A stretch of 57,810 bases of DNA from Novosphingobium sp. MD-1 (GTDB taxonomy: Bacteria; Pseudomonadota; Alphaproteobacteria; Sphingomonadales; Sphingomonadaceae): contig NZ_BBXA01000003.1 in assembly GCF_001014975.1 (NCBI RefSeq), positions 1-57,810 on the forward strand, written 5' to 3'. The position numbers were made by a program, and so were the translations under genes. This document shows, piece after piece, positions 28,492 to 36,682 of this stretch (its first letter is position 1; every line of letters begins with the position of its first letter). The notes beneath the pieces were generated by a model. It did no database searches, was not told the origin of the DNA, and saw nothing but the letters and a program-made list of their open reading frames with translations.

Positions 28492-29424
28492 TTACCCTCG
28501 TGTCGGGAGGAAAAGGCGGAGTTCGCGAACAGAGGAGGTTTGTTCGCCCTCAGTGTTCGTCCGTTGCGGCGTGTGACCCGCGGCGATGAGTGGTCCTCCG
28601 TCGCGTACGAAGCCGTTGTAGACAAACGGCGATGGGAAGCCGTGCTCGAACTGTTGCTTTTGCACGACGCCGACCGAATTGTAGCCACTCGTCATCAAAT
28701 TTGTCGTCAGAGACTCTAAAGTAAACTGGCGTTGGCGTGCTACGAATTCAGCAACGCAATCGCGGCACTTCAAATCAGTCAGTATATTCCAGTGACTAAA
28801 ATCTTGAATAACCACTTCTTCATAGCGATCGACGCCGTTGTAACACAGGTGTTCGGTAGCAAATTTCTCGATCCCGGCGTTTGGTGCGCGGCATGAATGA
28901 TTACGAACGATGACTCGACTTGGAAACGACGTGCCGGACGCGGTGCCCGGAGGGACATCATTTCCTGTGATCACACTTAAAAGCCAAGCCGTACTCAGTC
29001 CGCTCTGCGTTCTATCGGCCAGGTGCTGTATGATGATTTCAGCGATTTGTGGAAGCTCGAGATCAGCCAGCAACGGCCCCGTTTTGATTTGGTTTTGTGA
29101 CATGGCTTGCCTATCTCCTTGAGCGGCAATCGCGGATGATCGGGAGGCGGCGCCGGGGACATTGACGGGAATCATCGTCGATTGGCCGCCATGGTAGGGT
29201 GAGTACACCCAGACCGTTTGATCTCTGAGCTGATCCGGCGACGACACGCACGATGCGAGCGCGAGCGCTGCAAGGCCCATCACGCCGGTCCTGGGACCAG
29301 AACGCGCCGGTCGTCGATTGGCCGCCACGCCCGACACATCTTCCGCCAAGAGGCCGGCGGCAAAGAGGCGTAGCCCCCGGTTTCGATCAGGACGAACCGC
29401 ACCCAGACCTGACTTCCGCATCAT
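28492..29424 (-). CDS. Putative lipoprotein of the RTX operon
   Basis: The frame encodes up to 310 residues. Two starts compete. ATG 29424 has an excellent GGAGGGG site but puts 58 residues before a lipobox; ATG 29280 gives a normal lipoprotein signal, MGLAALALASC, with the modified Cys at the end. The mature part holds several Cys (SCRAPN, LCYNG, KCRDC), a Tyr/Gly-rich start and a PSPFVYNGF segment; no known domain was recognised. It follows a terminator after hlyD and ends 6 bp before the giant RTX gene, so it belongs to the substrate transcription unit. It may tether, fold or protect against the exoprotein; this is only suggested by position. Confidence 0.65.
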   Translation of the reverse strand: MMRKSGLGAVRPDRNRGLRLFAAGLLAEDVSGVAANRRPARSGPRTGVMGLAALALASCVSSPDQLRDQTVWVYSPYHGGQSTMIPVNVPGAASRSSAIAAQGDRQAMSQNQIKTGPLLADLELPQIAEIIIQHLADRTQSGLSTAWLLSVITGNDVPPGTASGTSFPSRVIVRNHSCRAPNAGIEKFATEHLCYNGVDRYEEVVIQDFSHWNILTDLKCRDCVAEFVARQRQFTLESLTTNLMTSGYNSVGVVQKQQFEHGFPSPFVYNGFVRDGGPLIAAGHTPQRTNTEGEQTSSVRELRLFLPTRG

Positions 29425-29470
29425 TCACCCCTCCATTCAGCAGACTTAAGCAGCGTCCGGCTTACGGCAA

Positions 29471-29495
29471 GAAGAAAAAGCCTCAAGTTGAGGCT
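29471..29495 (-). terminator. Rho-independent terminator after hlyD
   Basis: On the minus strand AGCCTCAA, loop C, TTGAGGCT is followed at once by TTTTCTTC. It lies 48 bp past the hlyD stop and separates the exporter genes from the lipoprotein-RTX-acyltransferase genes, so the two sets may be expressed at different levels. Confidence 0.8.
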
Positions 29496-29542
29496 ATCTG
29501 CCTCGTCGCTTACGCCCGGCTTCCACTTCTCCTCTTCTTTGG

Positions 29543-30937
29543 TCATTTCTCCCGCGCAGCCTGTGCTATGCTGGTCTGCAGCGGGCTGAGCAGATAGCTG
29601 ATGATCCGCCGCGTTCCGGTCTTGATGTCGACGGTGGCGGCAAGGCCCGGGGCGAGGTTGACGCGCCGTTCATCGGCATCGATGTGACTTCGCTCCAACG
29701 CGATGGTCGCGACGTAGACGAGGCCCAGATCCTTGTCCTGAACGGCGTCGCGGCTGATCGACCGGACACGACCCGGGATGGTTCCATAGCGTGTGAACGG
29801 GAACGCCTCGAGTTTCACGGCCGCTTCCTGCCCGACCCGCACGAATCCGACATCCTTGTTGAGGATGCGGATTTCGGCTTCGAGCGCCCCTCGTGCGGGT
29901 ACCACGGTCATCAGCGGCTTGGCTGCTTCCACCACGCCGCCCACGGTGTGGACATCGAGGCTCTGCACAGTGCCGTCGACCGGCGCGACAAGCCGCTGAA
30001 ACCGGTTCATCTGGCTGGCCTTCGTCACCTCTTCACTGCGCAGGATCGCGTCGGCTTCCGCTTTGGCGAGATCGGTCAGAGCTGTGCGCCGCGCCTGTTC
30101 GCGCGTCTGCTGGATCTGGTCGCTGAGCTTGCGGGATTCGGCCATGCCACGGTCGATCTGGGCGAGGGCCACTTCACGGTCTCCGGCTTCGGCGCGGCGC
30201 TGTCGTTCGAGTTCGAGCAGGCGTTGGCCGGGCGCATAGCCTTTCGCGTCAAGCCGGTTCATCCGGGCAAGCTGGCGATCAAGGATTGGGACGGTGTCGG
30301 CGAGCCGTGCGGCGGTGGCACGCGCTGCGCTCGCGTCGGCAAGGGCCGACGTGCGGGCATTCGCAAGGCTGGCAACCGTGGCGTCGATCTCGGCGAGCTG
30401 CGCTGCGATAAGTCGTTGCTGGGTATCGGCGATGTCGGGGGATGTGCCTTCCGGCGCGACAAAATGAAGGCCGCGTCCGGACAGGGCGTCCGCGATTGCC
30501 TTGTTGCGCGCGATGTCGAGTTCCGCCTGGGTGAGGGCCTTTCGGGCCGCGGCAAGGTCTGCGCCCACGATGGTCGGATCGAGATCGAGGAGGGGCTGCC
30601 CCTTGCGCACAGTGTCTCCGTTGCGGACATAGATCGCGCGGACGACACCGCTGCCGGGAGACTGGATGAGCTTGATGTTGCCGGTGGGGATCAGGCTGCC
30701 TGGCGCCGAGGCCACCACATCGACTCGCCCGAACACGGTCCACAAGATCGTGAACAGCAGGCCGATAAGGAGCACCCAGGTCACAATGCGCGCGGTGGGC
30801 GAGACCGGCCGCTCGGCGACTTCGAGGGCAGCAGGCAGGAAGTCCGCCTCGCGGGAGGGGATGAAGGTCCTCGTGCGTTCCCGATCGGCTCGCAACGCTT
30901 CCTTCAATACCTCCCAATGATGCCGCAATCCGCTCAT
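29543..30937 (-). CDS. HlyD-family type I secretion adaptor
   Basis: The 464-residue protein links the ABC exporter to TolC across the periplasm. A cytoplasmic N-terminus of about 45 residues is followed by one membrane segment (IVTWVLLIGLLFTILW, about 49-65), then a half-lipoyl domain (SPGSGVVRAIYVRNGDTVRKGQ), a long coiled coil (about 120-310), the second lipoyl half (APVDGTVQSLDVHTVGG) and the beta-barrel domain with the family C-terminal signature (KVEAFPFTRYGTIPG-like). Length is normal. The start overlaps the stop of the ABC gene by 4 bp (ATGA), so they are coupled. A terminator follows the gene. Confidence 0.95.
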   Translation of the reverse strand: MSGLRHHWEVLKEALRADRERTRTFIPSREADFLPAALEVAERPVSPTARIVTWVLLIGLLFTILWTVFGRVDVVASAPGSLIPTGNIKLIQSPGSGVVRAIYVRNGDTVRKGQPLLDLDPTIVGADLAAARKALTQAELDIARNKAIADALSGRGLHFVAPEGTSPDIADTQQRLIAAQLAEIDATVASLANARTSALADASAARATAARLADTVPILDRQLARMNRLDAKGYAPGQRLLELERQRRAEAGDREVALAQIDRGMAESRKLSDQIQQTREQARRTALTDLAKAEADAILRSEEVTKASQMNRFQRLVAPVDGTVQSLDVHTVGGVVEAAKPLMTVVPARGALEAEIRILNKDVGFVRVGQEAAVKLEAFPFTRYGTIPGRVRSISRDAVQDKDLGLVYVATIALERSHIDADERRVNLAPGLAATVDIKTGTRRIISYLLSPLQTSIAQAAREK

Positions 30938-33123
30938 CGCACACCACCTTCCGCGAGACCGCCGCCGCTCTGGCGGCGATAGAGATCGGCATAGCGACCG
31001 TTGTTACGCAGCAATTCCTCATGGTTACCGCGTTCGACGATGTGTCCGGCTTCGAGGGAAATGAGTTTATCGCACTGCCTGACCGCAGAGAGCCGGTGGG
31101 CGATGATGATAACGGTGCGGCCGGCAGAGATCGCTTTGAGGTTCTTCTGGATGATTTCCTCGCTTTCCGCGTCGAGCGCGCTGGTCGCCTCGTCGAGGAT
31201 GAGGATCCGCGGACCGGTAACCAGCGCGCGGGCGATGGCGAGGCGCTGGCGCTGTCCGCCCGAAAGGTTGGTGCCGCGTTCTTCGACAGGCGTGTCATAA
31301 CCTTGCGGAAGGCGCACGATGAATTCGTGAGCACCGGCAAGCTCGGCGGCCGCTATGACCTTTTCGAGCGGCATGGCCGGATTGGCGAGCGCTATGTTCT
31401 CGCGGATCGATCGATTGAAGAGCAAGTTCTCCTGCAGCACGACGCCGATCTGCCGGCGCAGCCAGGCGGGATCGATCTGCGCGATATCGACGCCGTCGAT
31501 CAGGACGCGCCCTGCAGCGGGGACATACATACGCTGGAGAAGCTTGGTGAGCGTCGACTTGCCCGACCCGGAGGAACCCACGATGCCGAGCGAGGTGCCG
31601 GCCGGCACCTTGAGATCGATGTCTTCGAGTGTCCAGGCGCCTTCGAGCGCGTAGCGGAACCTGACGCCTTCGAACTTCACGTCGCCCTTGAGGGAGGGGA
31701 GGGCGACACGGCTGCCGGTCCCGGGTTCGACCGGCTGGTTGAGCACATCGCCCAGACGCTCGATCGCTATGCGAACCTGCTGGAAATCCTGCCAGAGCTG
31801 CGCCATGCGGATGACGGGCCCCGAGACGCGCTGGGCGAACATGTTGAAGGCGACGAGGCCGCCGACAGTCAGCTCCTTGTCGATGACAGCCCTAGCCCCG
31901 AAATAGAGGATCAGCACCATGTTGATCTTGGAGATGAGCTGGATCAGCTGGCTGCCGGTATTGCCGAGGTTGATGACTTTCTGCGAAGCGAAGCTGTAAC
32001 CGGCGAGCTGGCGCTCCCAGCGGTCCTGCCACTGGGGTTCCACGGCGCCGGCCTTGACCGTCTGGATGCCGCCGATGCTTTCGATGAGCAGGGCGTTGTT
32101 CGCCGCGGACCGCTCAAACTTCTCCTCGATGCGCGCCCTGAGCGGTCCGGTGATGAATATGGCGACCGCGACATAGGCCGGAATGGCGAGGATCACGATG
32201 ATGAAGAGCTGGCTTGAATAGAACCACATCACCACGAGGAACACGATCGTGAAGATGGGATCGATGAAGAGGGTGAGCGAGGTGTTGGTCAGGAATTCCC
32301 GGATCGTCTCAAGTTGCCGGACGCGCATGGCGATGTCGCCCACGCGCCTGGCCTCGAAATAGGCGAGGTTGAGCCCGAGCATATGTCGGAAGAGCTTCGC
32401 GCCAAGCTCCACGTCGATCTTCTGGCTGGTTTCGGAATAGAGCCTGGTCCTGAGCCAGCCAAAGATCGTCTCCCAGATCGAGACGACGCCAAAGCCGACC
32501 ACCAGGATTGTGAGCGTATCGAGGGTGTTGTGAACCAGGACCTTGTCGATGACATTCTGGAAGAACAACGGCGAGGCGAGGCCAAGGAGGTTGATGCCGA
32601 GCGTCACGAGCAGAACCTCGCCGATCAGGCGCCGATATTTAACGATCTGCGGGATGAACCAGGAGACGTCGAAGGCGCGAGTCACGCCGCCGAGGCCCTC
32701 ACGCGTGGTCACCATCAGAAGTTCGCCCGACCACATGGCCTCGAGCGCCGCGCGGTCGATTTTAATGACCTGTGGCTGGACACCCTCGCTGCTGTGGCAG
32801 GGGGGCTGTATCAGAGCCTCGTCCTCGCCGACGCGGGCGATAATGAACCAGCCCGCCGGTCCGTTGGCAAGGGAAGGCAGGGGAGTGCGGTCGAGCTTGT
32901 CGTAGCTGGTGCGAATCGACTTGGCGCGGACGTCGTCCTGTCGCTTGGCGATCCGTTTCAGGTCGTCGGCATCGACGGCCCGGTCATGGCCCAAGCCGTG
33001 GCGCAGCTGTGCGGGATCGACGGCAATACGATGGAGCGCAAGCAGCGTAGCATAGGCGATGAGTCCGGAATCGTCGCGCCCTGCAGCGACTTGCGGATTG
33101 TCCTCCTGTTCGTCAGCGATCAT
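30934..33123 (-). CDS. Type I secretion ABC transporter (HlyB/LapB-like permease-ATPase)
   Basis: The 729-residue protein starts at MIADEQEDNP, 11 bp inside the end of the tolC-like gene. Domains: residues 1-140, a C39-like domain lacking the catalytic Cys (GLIAYATLLAL in its place), the substrate-binding type seen in HlyB and LapB; about 160-440, six membrane helices; about 480-720, the ATPase, with Walker A GSSGSGKS, signature LSGGQRQR, Walker B ILILDEATSALD and the switch His in IIAHRLS. It energises one-step export of the RTX protein from cytoplasm to medium. Because the C39 domain is degenerate, no leader cleavage is expected, in agreement with a C-terminal secretion signal on the substrate. 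Confidence 0.96.
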   Translation of the reverse strand: MIADEQEDNPQVAAGRDDSGLIAYATLLALHRIAVDPAQLRHGLGHDRAVDADDLKRIAKRQDDVRAKSIRTSYDKLDRTPLPSLANGPAGWFIIARVGEDEALIQPPCHSSEGVQPQVIKIDRAALEAMWSGELLMVTTREGLGGVTRAFDVSWFIPQIVKYRRLIGEVLLVTLGINLLGLASPLFFQNVIDKVLVHNTLDTLTILVVGFGVVSIWETIFGWLRTRLYSETSQKIDVELGAKLFRHMLGLNLAYFEARRVGDIAMRVRQLETIREFLTNTSLTLFIDPIFTIVFLVVMWFYSSQLFIIVILAIPAYVAVAIFITGPLRARIEEKFERSAANNALLIESIGGIQTVKAGAVEPQWQDRWERQLAGYSFASQKVINLGNTGSQLIQLISKINMVLILYFGARAVIDKELTVGGLVAFNMFAQRVSGPVIRMAQLWQDFQQVRIAIERLGDVLNQPVEPGTGSRVALPSLKGDVKFEGVRFRYALEGAWTLEDIDLKVPAGTSLGIVGSSGSGKSTLTKLLQRMYVPAAGRVLIDGVDIAQIDPAWLRRQIGVVLQENLLFNRSIRENIALANPAMPLEKVIAAAELAGAHEFIVRLPQGYDTPVEERGTNLSGGQRQRLAIARALVTGPRILILDEATSALDAESEEIIQKNLKAISAGRTVIIIAHRLSAVRQCDKLISLEAGHIVERGNHEELLRNNGRYADLYRRQSGGGLAEGGVR

Positions 33124-34789
33124 GCGTGTCGGTCCTTGCCGGGGCGTTAGGGCCTGCCGAAGGACGGCCGCCGTGCAGCAGTTCGTCGGGAGCGGTAACG
33201 GACGCTGCGGTAGCGGCACTTGATCCGGTTGACACTTCCGGCATTTTGATTGGTTGCGGTTTGCCGCCTGGTGTAACGAGGCCGTCGAGAGTTCGCACAA
33301 CACCGCCCCATGGTACCGCGCTGCGTTGCCGTAAGCGCCGCAGGTAGCTGTCCGGATCATAGTTCGGCGCGCGTTCGAGCAGCCGTTCGGTTTCGAGCCG
33401 GCCGAGGCGACGGAGCAGAATGGCCTGGGCGAGATAGCGGTCGCGCTGGCTCGAGAGCAACGCGACCTGTGTTTCGTTGAGCGAGTTTTGCGCGTATAGA
33501 ACATCGAATGTCGAACGCAGGCCCTCGCGATATTCTTCGAGCGTGCCTTCGTAATAGATACGGGCTGCCCGGACCTGCAGTTCCTGCGCGCGTGTATTGC
33601 GATCGGCGGTAACCCATTGGTTCCAGGCGTTGACGATGGCCTGGACCAGCTGTCGGCGCGTGGCTTCGATGCGCAACGTGTCTGCGCTTTCACGGTTGCG
33701 GGCCTGGTCGACAAGCGAACGGATCCGGCCTCCGGCGAAGAGGGGAATGGTGAGCGTGGCGCGGCCTGTGAATGTCACGTCGTGGTCGGCCCGGTCGAAC
33801 GGGACGAAGGGGCCGGCTGTACCTGCAGTGCCGCGCAGCGAAAATTCGGGACGGCCTTCGGCCTGCGCGACGGCTATGCGTTCGCGCGAGGTCCTTGCGG
33901 TTGCGATCGCGGCGGCGAGTTCGGGGTTGGTGAGTTCGGCTATGGCGAATGCCTCGTCGGCAGAGGCAGGTAGCCCGGGCAGATCGGGTTCGGGGGCAAG
34001 GTTACCCGGTTCACGGCCGACGATCGCGATGAAGGAAGCACGGCTTGTTTCGAGTTGGGCTTGCGCGGCATTTACCTGAACGCGGGCAGCCAGGAGCTGA
34101 GTTTCGGTCTGGGCGATGTCGGTTCTGGTAAGTTCGCCGGCCTCGCGCCGGGCAACAATCTCCGCGAGTGTCGCCTCGAGCGTACGCAGGTTGCGTGTCC
34201 GGATCGCCAGCGACCGCCGGTCGCGGCGCACGTCGGCATAGGCGGCGACGAGATCGACCAGCAGATCGCCTTCTGCACCTCGCAGGGTTTCCCGGCCAGC
34301 GGCGCTTGCGGCCATCGCTGTTCGAAGTGCGCTTGCCGCCCGCCCGCCCGTATAGAGGGGCTGATCGAGCACGATTTGCGAGGTGATGTCGTTTTTCGCG
34401 ATGTTCGGGTCGTTAAGACGGTCCGAGAGAGGCCTGTTCGATTGCGTGGTCGTGCCCGGAAGCGTCAGGGTGTAGCCGCCTGAGGCCTGTACCTGCGCCT
34501 GTGGGCGGGTCTGGGCCATGGCGACGCCCACTTCGTCGTCGGTTGCACGCAGATCATAACGCCTGGCGGCGAGGTCGGGGTTGGACGAGAATGTGTCTGC
34601 GACTGCGGCGGCGAGGCTGTCATCGGAAGGCGGTTCGGCAGGTTCTTCCTCAAAGGCGATCCTGGGCGCCGGATAGGCTTCGTGAACCGGGTTGAGACGC
34701 GTTGACGCCGGTCGCGCGTGAGCGCTGATGAGCAGCGTGCAAGCGGCTAGGACGAAGCCTAAGATGATTGGGAAACGATGGTAAGGCAT
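33113..34789 (-). CDS. TolC-family outer-membrane channel of the type I secretion system
   Basis: About 558 residues from MPYHRFPIILGFVLAAC, whose hydrophobic start is an export signal; an upstream in-frame ATG at 34885 would hide that signal. Two TolC repeats are visible: DNPDLAARRYDLRATDDEVGVA-like and later NPELAAAIATARTSRERIAVAQAEGRPEFSL-like segments, with coiled-coil helices between them and G-R-A-A-S-A-L-R-T-A typical of the family. The C-terminal 80 residues, after the second repeat, are Pro/Ser/Ala-rich. It is the first gene of the leftward exporter operon tolC-ABC-hlyD and supplies the outer-membrane duct. Confidence 0.93.
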   Translation of the reverse strand: MPYHRFPIILGFVLAACTLLISAHARPASTRLNPVHEAYPAPRIAFEEEPAEPPSDDSLAAAVADTFSSNPDLAARRYDLRATDDEVGVAMAQTRPQAQVQASGGYTLTLPGTTTQSNRPLSDRLNDPNIAKNDITSQIVLDQPLYTGGRAASALRTAMAASAAGRETLRGAEGDLLVDLVAAYADVRRDRRSLAIRTRNLRTLEATLAEIVARREAGELTRTDIAQTETQLLAARVQVNAAQAQLETSRASFIAIVGREPGNLAPEPDLPGLPASADEAFAIAELTNPELAAAIATARTSRERIAVAQAEGRPEFSLRGTAGTAGPFVPFDRADHDVTFTGRATLTIPLFAGGRIRSLVDQARNRESADTLRIEATRRQLVQAIVNAWNQWVTADRNTRAQELQVRAARIYYEGTLEEYREGLRSTFDVLYAQNSLNETQVALLSSQRDRYLAQAILLRRLGRLETERLLERAPNYDPDSYLRRLRQRSAVPWGGVVRTLDGLVTPGGKPQPIKMPEVSTGSSAATAASVTAPDELLHGGRPSAGPNAPARTDTHDR

Positions 34790-35292
34790 GTCCCGGTGTT
34801 GGCCCGTCAGGCGAAGCTGGGCAGGAACAATCCCCTCCGGACTTGGTCCTGCTGCCGGGCAGGCAGAATTTCGAGAGCGTGACAAAAGAGAGCAAAAGGC
34901 TGGCTGGAAACCAGACGTTTCGTTTCATAAGACATAATGCCGCTTGCCCCCAGCAGTGCCAATGCGGCACTCGCGGATAAGCACTGAAGTGTCGGAAGCA
35001 ATAAGTCAACGGCACGGCGTGGGCGATTAATATATCCAATTTGAACACATTATTCGCCCCAGAAAATCACATGGCGCTGTGACAATCACCCGATTTTATC
35101 AACATCTCCTTTAGAGCGAAGCTTGGGATTTTGCACTTACATGCATGAGATCTGCGTCTGCCCTTGGCACTAACTAGATGCCGTAATGGGCCGGCTTCTC
35201 AAGAGTAGCCATGTAGGTGGCTGTCCCTCAGAATGATGGTGTTGGAAACGGGGTCCGAGTGATCGACCCCAAGCATCATGAGAGGAACAGCC
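34790..35292 (-). promoter_or_regulatory. Upstream region of the exporter operon
   Basis: This 500-bp stretch has no convincing gene. Bases about 34990-35160 are clearly A/T-richer than their surroundings and should hold the leftward promoter of tolC-ABC-hlyD, but no good -35/-10 pair can be named. From about 35200 onward the sequence belongs to the left end of the IS110 fragment. Confidence 0.4.
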
Positions 35293-35538
35293 ATGGAGCA
35301 TTATGCCGGAATCGACGTCTCTCTGATAGAGAGCAGCGTATGTGTCGTGGACGCGGCGGGCAAGGTCGTCCGGGAGGTCAAGGTTGCGAGTGAGCCCGAG
35401 GCAGTGGTGCGGTATTTCAACGGACTGGAACTGTCGGTTTGCCGGATTGGGCTCGAGGCGGGCCCACTGTCGCAATGGCTGCGTGCGGGGCTTGTTGCCG
35501 TTGGCCGCGAAGTTGTCTTGCTTGAGACGCGACACGCA
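35293..35538 (+). pseudogene. IS110-family transposase, N-terminal fragment
   Basis: MEHYAGIDVSLIESSVCVVD is the start of an IS110 DEDD transposase with the first catalytic Asp, and RIGLEAGPLSQWL carries the Glu. The similarity stops right after L-L-E-T-R-H-A at about residue 82 of roughly 340, where the sequence becomes an inverted IS3 fragment. It cannot be active. IS110 elements lack terminal inverted repeats, so the left end (about 35200-35290) is only approximate. Confidence 0.85.
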
Positions 35539-35687
35539 TCGGCAACCGTGCCGCCCTGTGCCAACACGATCTCGGCTTCACGCAGCTTCCCGATGATCTC
35601 CTCAGGCTTGTGCTTCCTTGCCATTCCATTCCTCCTTCGTGGCCAATTCTAAAATAGAAATTGGGCCACTCAGAAGGTGGCAGATCA
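35530..35687 (-). mobile_element. IS3-family left end with start of orfA
   Basis: Read leftward, TGATCTGCCACC at 35687-35676 is the terminal repeat. It is followed by a short leader, a GGAGG site and orfA from ATG 35624, MARKHKPEEIIGKLREAEIV to about residue 32 (GGTVADACR), where it abuts the IS110 fragment. The rest of the element is missing. The OrfA type differs from the one expected for the relic at 10603, so two distinct IS3 elements are involved. Confidence 0.8.
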
Positions 35688-35984
35688 GGCGGCAAGGAAG
35701 GCGAGCAGGCCATGGAGACCGATCGCGATCGCCCCGCCGGGCAGGCGCCACGCGCGCGCGGTGAGGAGCGCGGCGACCAGACCGCCTTCCGAAGCGGCCA
35801 CGACGCCGGCGCCGAAGGCGGAGATGCCGGCGCCCATGCGCCAGAAGAAGGTTTCGGCGGGGGTGGAACCCATCTGCGTCAGGAAGCGCGCCACCCGGAG
35901 CGCGGCCCCGGCGACCGCGGCGTTCGCCACTAGCGGCGCGCGCAGCACGGTGCGCAACAGGGTAGGGGATGTCGAACCCTTCAT
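35685..35984 (-). CDS. Small membrane protein downstream of the relaxase, 3' end at an IS terminus
   Basis: A 99-residue protein starting MKGSTSPTLLRTVLRAP at ATG 35984, which overlaps the stop of the previous gene (ATGA). Three hydrophobic stretches are seen (PLVANAAVAGAALRVA, GAGISAFGAGVVAASEGGLV, GGAIAIGLHGLLAFLAA). The TGA stop is the first three bases of the IS3 terminal repeat, so the original gene was probably longer. It is the last gene of the RHH-traD-relaxase block. Function unknown; a conjugation-associated membrane protein is plausible by position. Confidence 0.6.
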   Translation of the reverse strand: MKGSTSPTLLRTVLRAPLVANAAVAGAALRVARFLTQMGSTPAETFFWRMGAGISAFGAGVVAASEGGLVAALLTARAWRLPGGAIAIGLHGLLAFLAA

Positions 35985-36667
35985 GAACCAGACTCCCGGG
36001 AGCCAAGCGACAGCGCCTGGTGCTGCCCGGGCGCCAGGCGCAGCAGGCCAGGCAAGCGGCGGATATGCGTCTGCGGGCCGAACAGGCGGCGTGGGCCGTC
36101 CCAGGCATGGCCCTCGATCACGCGCACGCGCCATGCCCCGGGCGGGACAGGGACGATCCGGCGATCGCCGGCGCGCAGGAAGATCGAGAGCACATGGGCG
36201 CCGCTCTGTGGGGCGAGAAGCTGGACGATCGCCTTTGCTGATCCGGCGCGGATGCCAAGCCGCGCTGTCGCCGCACCGGGGCGCAGCGCCGTCGTCACCG
36301 TGACGCTGCCCGAGGGCGGGAAGGTGCGGTATTCGCGATGACTGTCCTGCCACCACCACCATGCGAGGACGGCAAGGGCCAGGGCAAGGAGCAGCAGCAC
36401 AGGCCCGCGCGCGCTGCTGCCCCGGCCTCGCGCAAAGGCACTGCTACGGCGTCGCGGCATGCGGGGAGGGGCGAGGTCGTCATCCCATGCGTCCGCGTAT
36501 CCGCGTGGATCGCTGCGCCCCGGCCCGCGGGCGCGGGCATAGCGCACGGTGACGATCTCGACCTCGTCGTCCTCGCTGGCAAGCCGGCGCGGCCGCCGGC
36601 GATGCCATGGCCCATTGCCCATGCGATCGCCAGGATCGGGCAGCACTTCCTGTCCGTCATCCGGCAT
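35981..36667 (-). CDS. Conserved-looking membrane-anchored protein of the traD-relaxase operon
   Basis: The 228-residue protein has a charged cytoplasmic N-terminus (about 85 residues, Arg/Asp-rich, with DEVEIVTVRYARARG), one membrane segment (GPVLLLLALALAVLAWWWW) and a periplasmic beta-rich domain (SGSVTVTTALRPGAATARLGI, then SGAHVLSIFLRAGDRRIVPV and GAWRVRVIEGHAWDGPRRLF). The periplasmic part ends with an Arg/Leu-rich tail. It begins 15 bp after the relaxase stop and overlaps the next gene by 4 bp. No family was recognised. It is probably envelope-located and tied to conjugation by operon position. Confidence 0.7.
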   Translation of the reverse strand: MPDDGQEVLPDPGDRMGNGPWHRRRPRRLASEDDEVEIVTVRYARARGPGRSDPRGYADAWDDDLAPPRMPRRRSSAFARGRGSSARGPVLLLLALALAVLAWWWWQDSHREYRTFPPSGSVTVTTALRPGAATARLGIRAGSAKAIVQLLAPQSGAHVLSIFLRAGDRRIVPVPPGAWRVRVIEGHAWDGPRRLFGPQTHIRRLPGLLRLAPGQHQALSLGSRESGS

Positions 36668-36682
36668 GGTGGCCTCCCACGA

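Noticed and set aside
10603..35687. The two IS3 fragments flanking the secretion island as halves of one composite element
   Set aside because: Their orientation is wrong for a split or composite transposon, and the OrfA and OrfB types appear to belong to different IS3 subgroups.
35677..36303. A rightward open frame of about 208 codons opposite the small membrane genes
   Set aside because: It is Arg/Ala-rich and antisense to two coupled minus-strand genes with overlapping ATGA junctions; it is a shadow frame.
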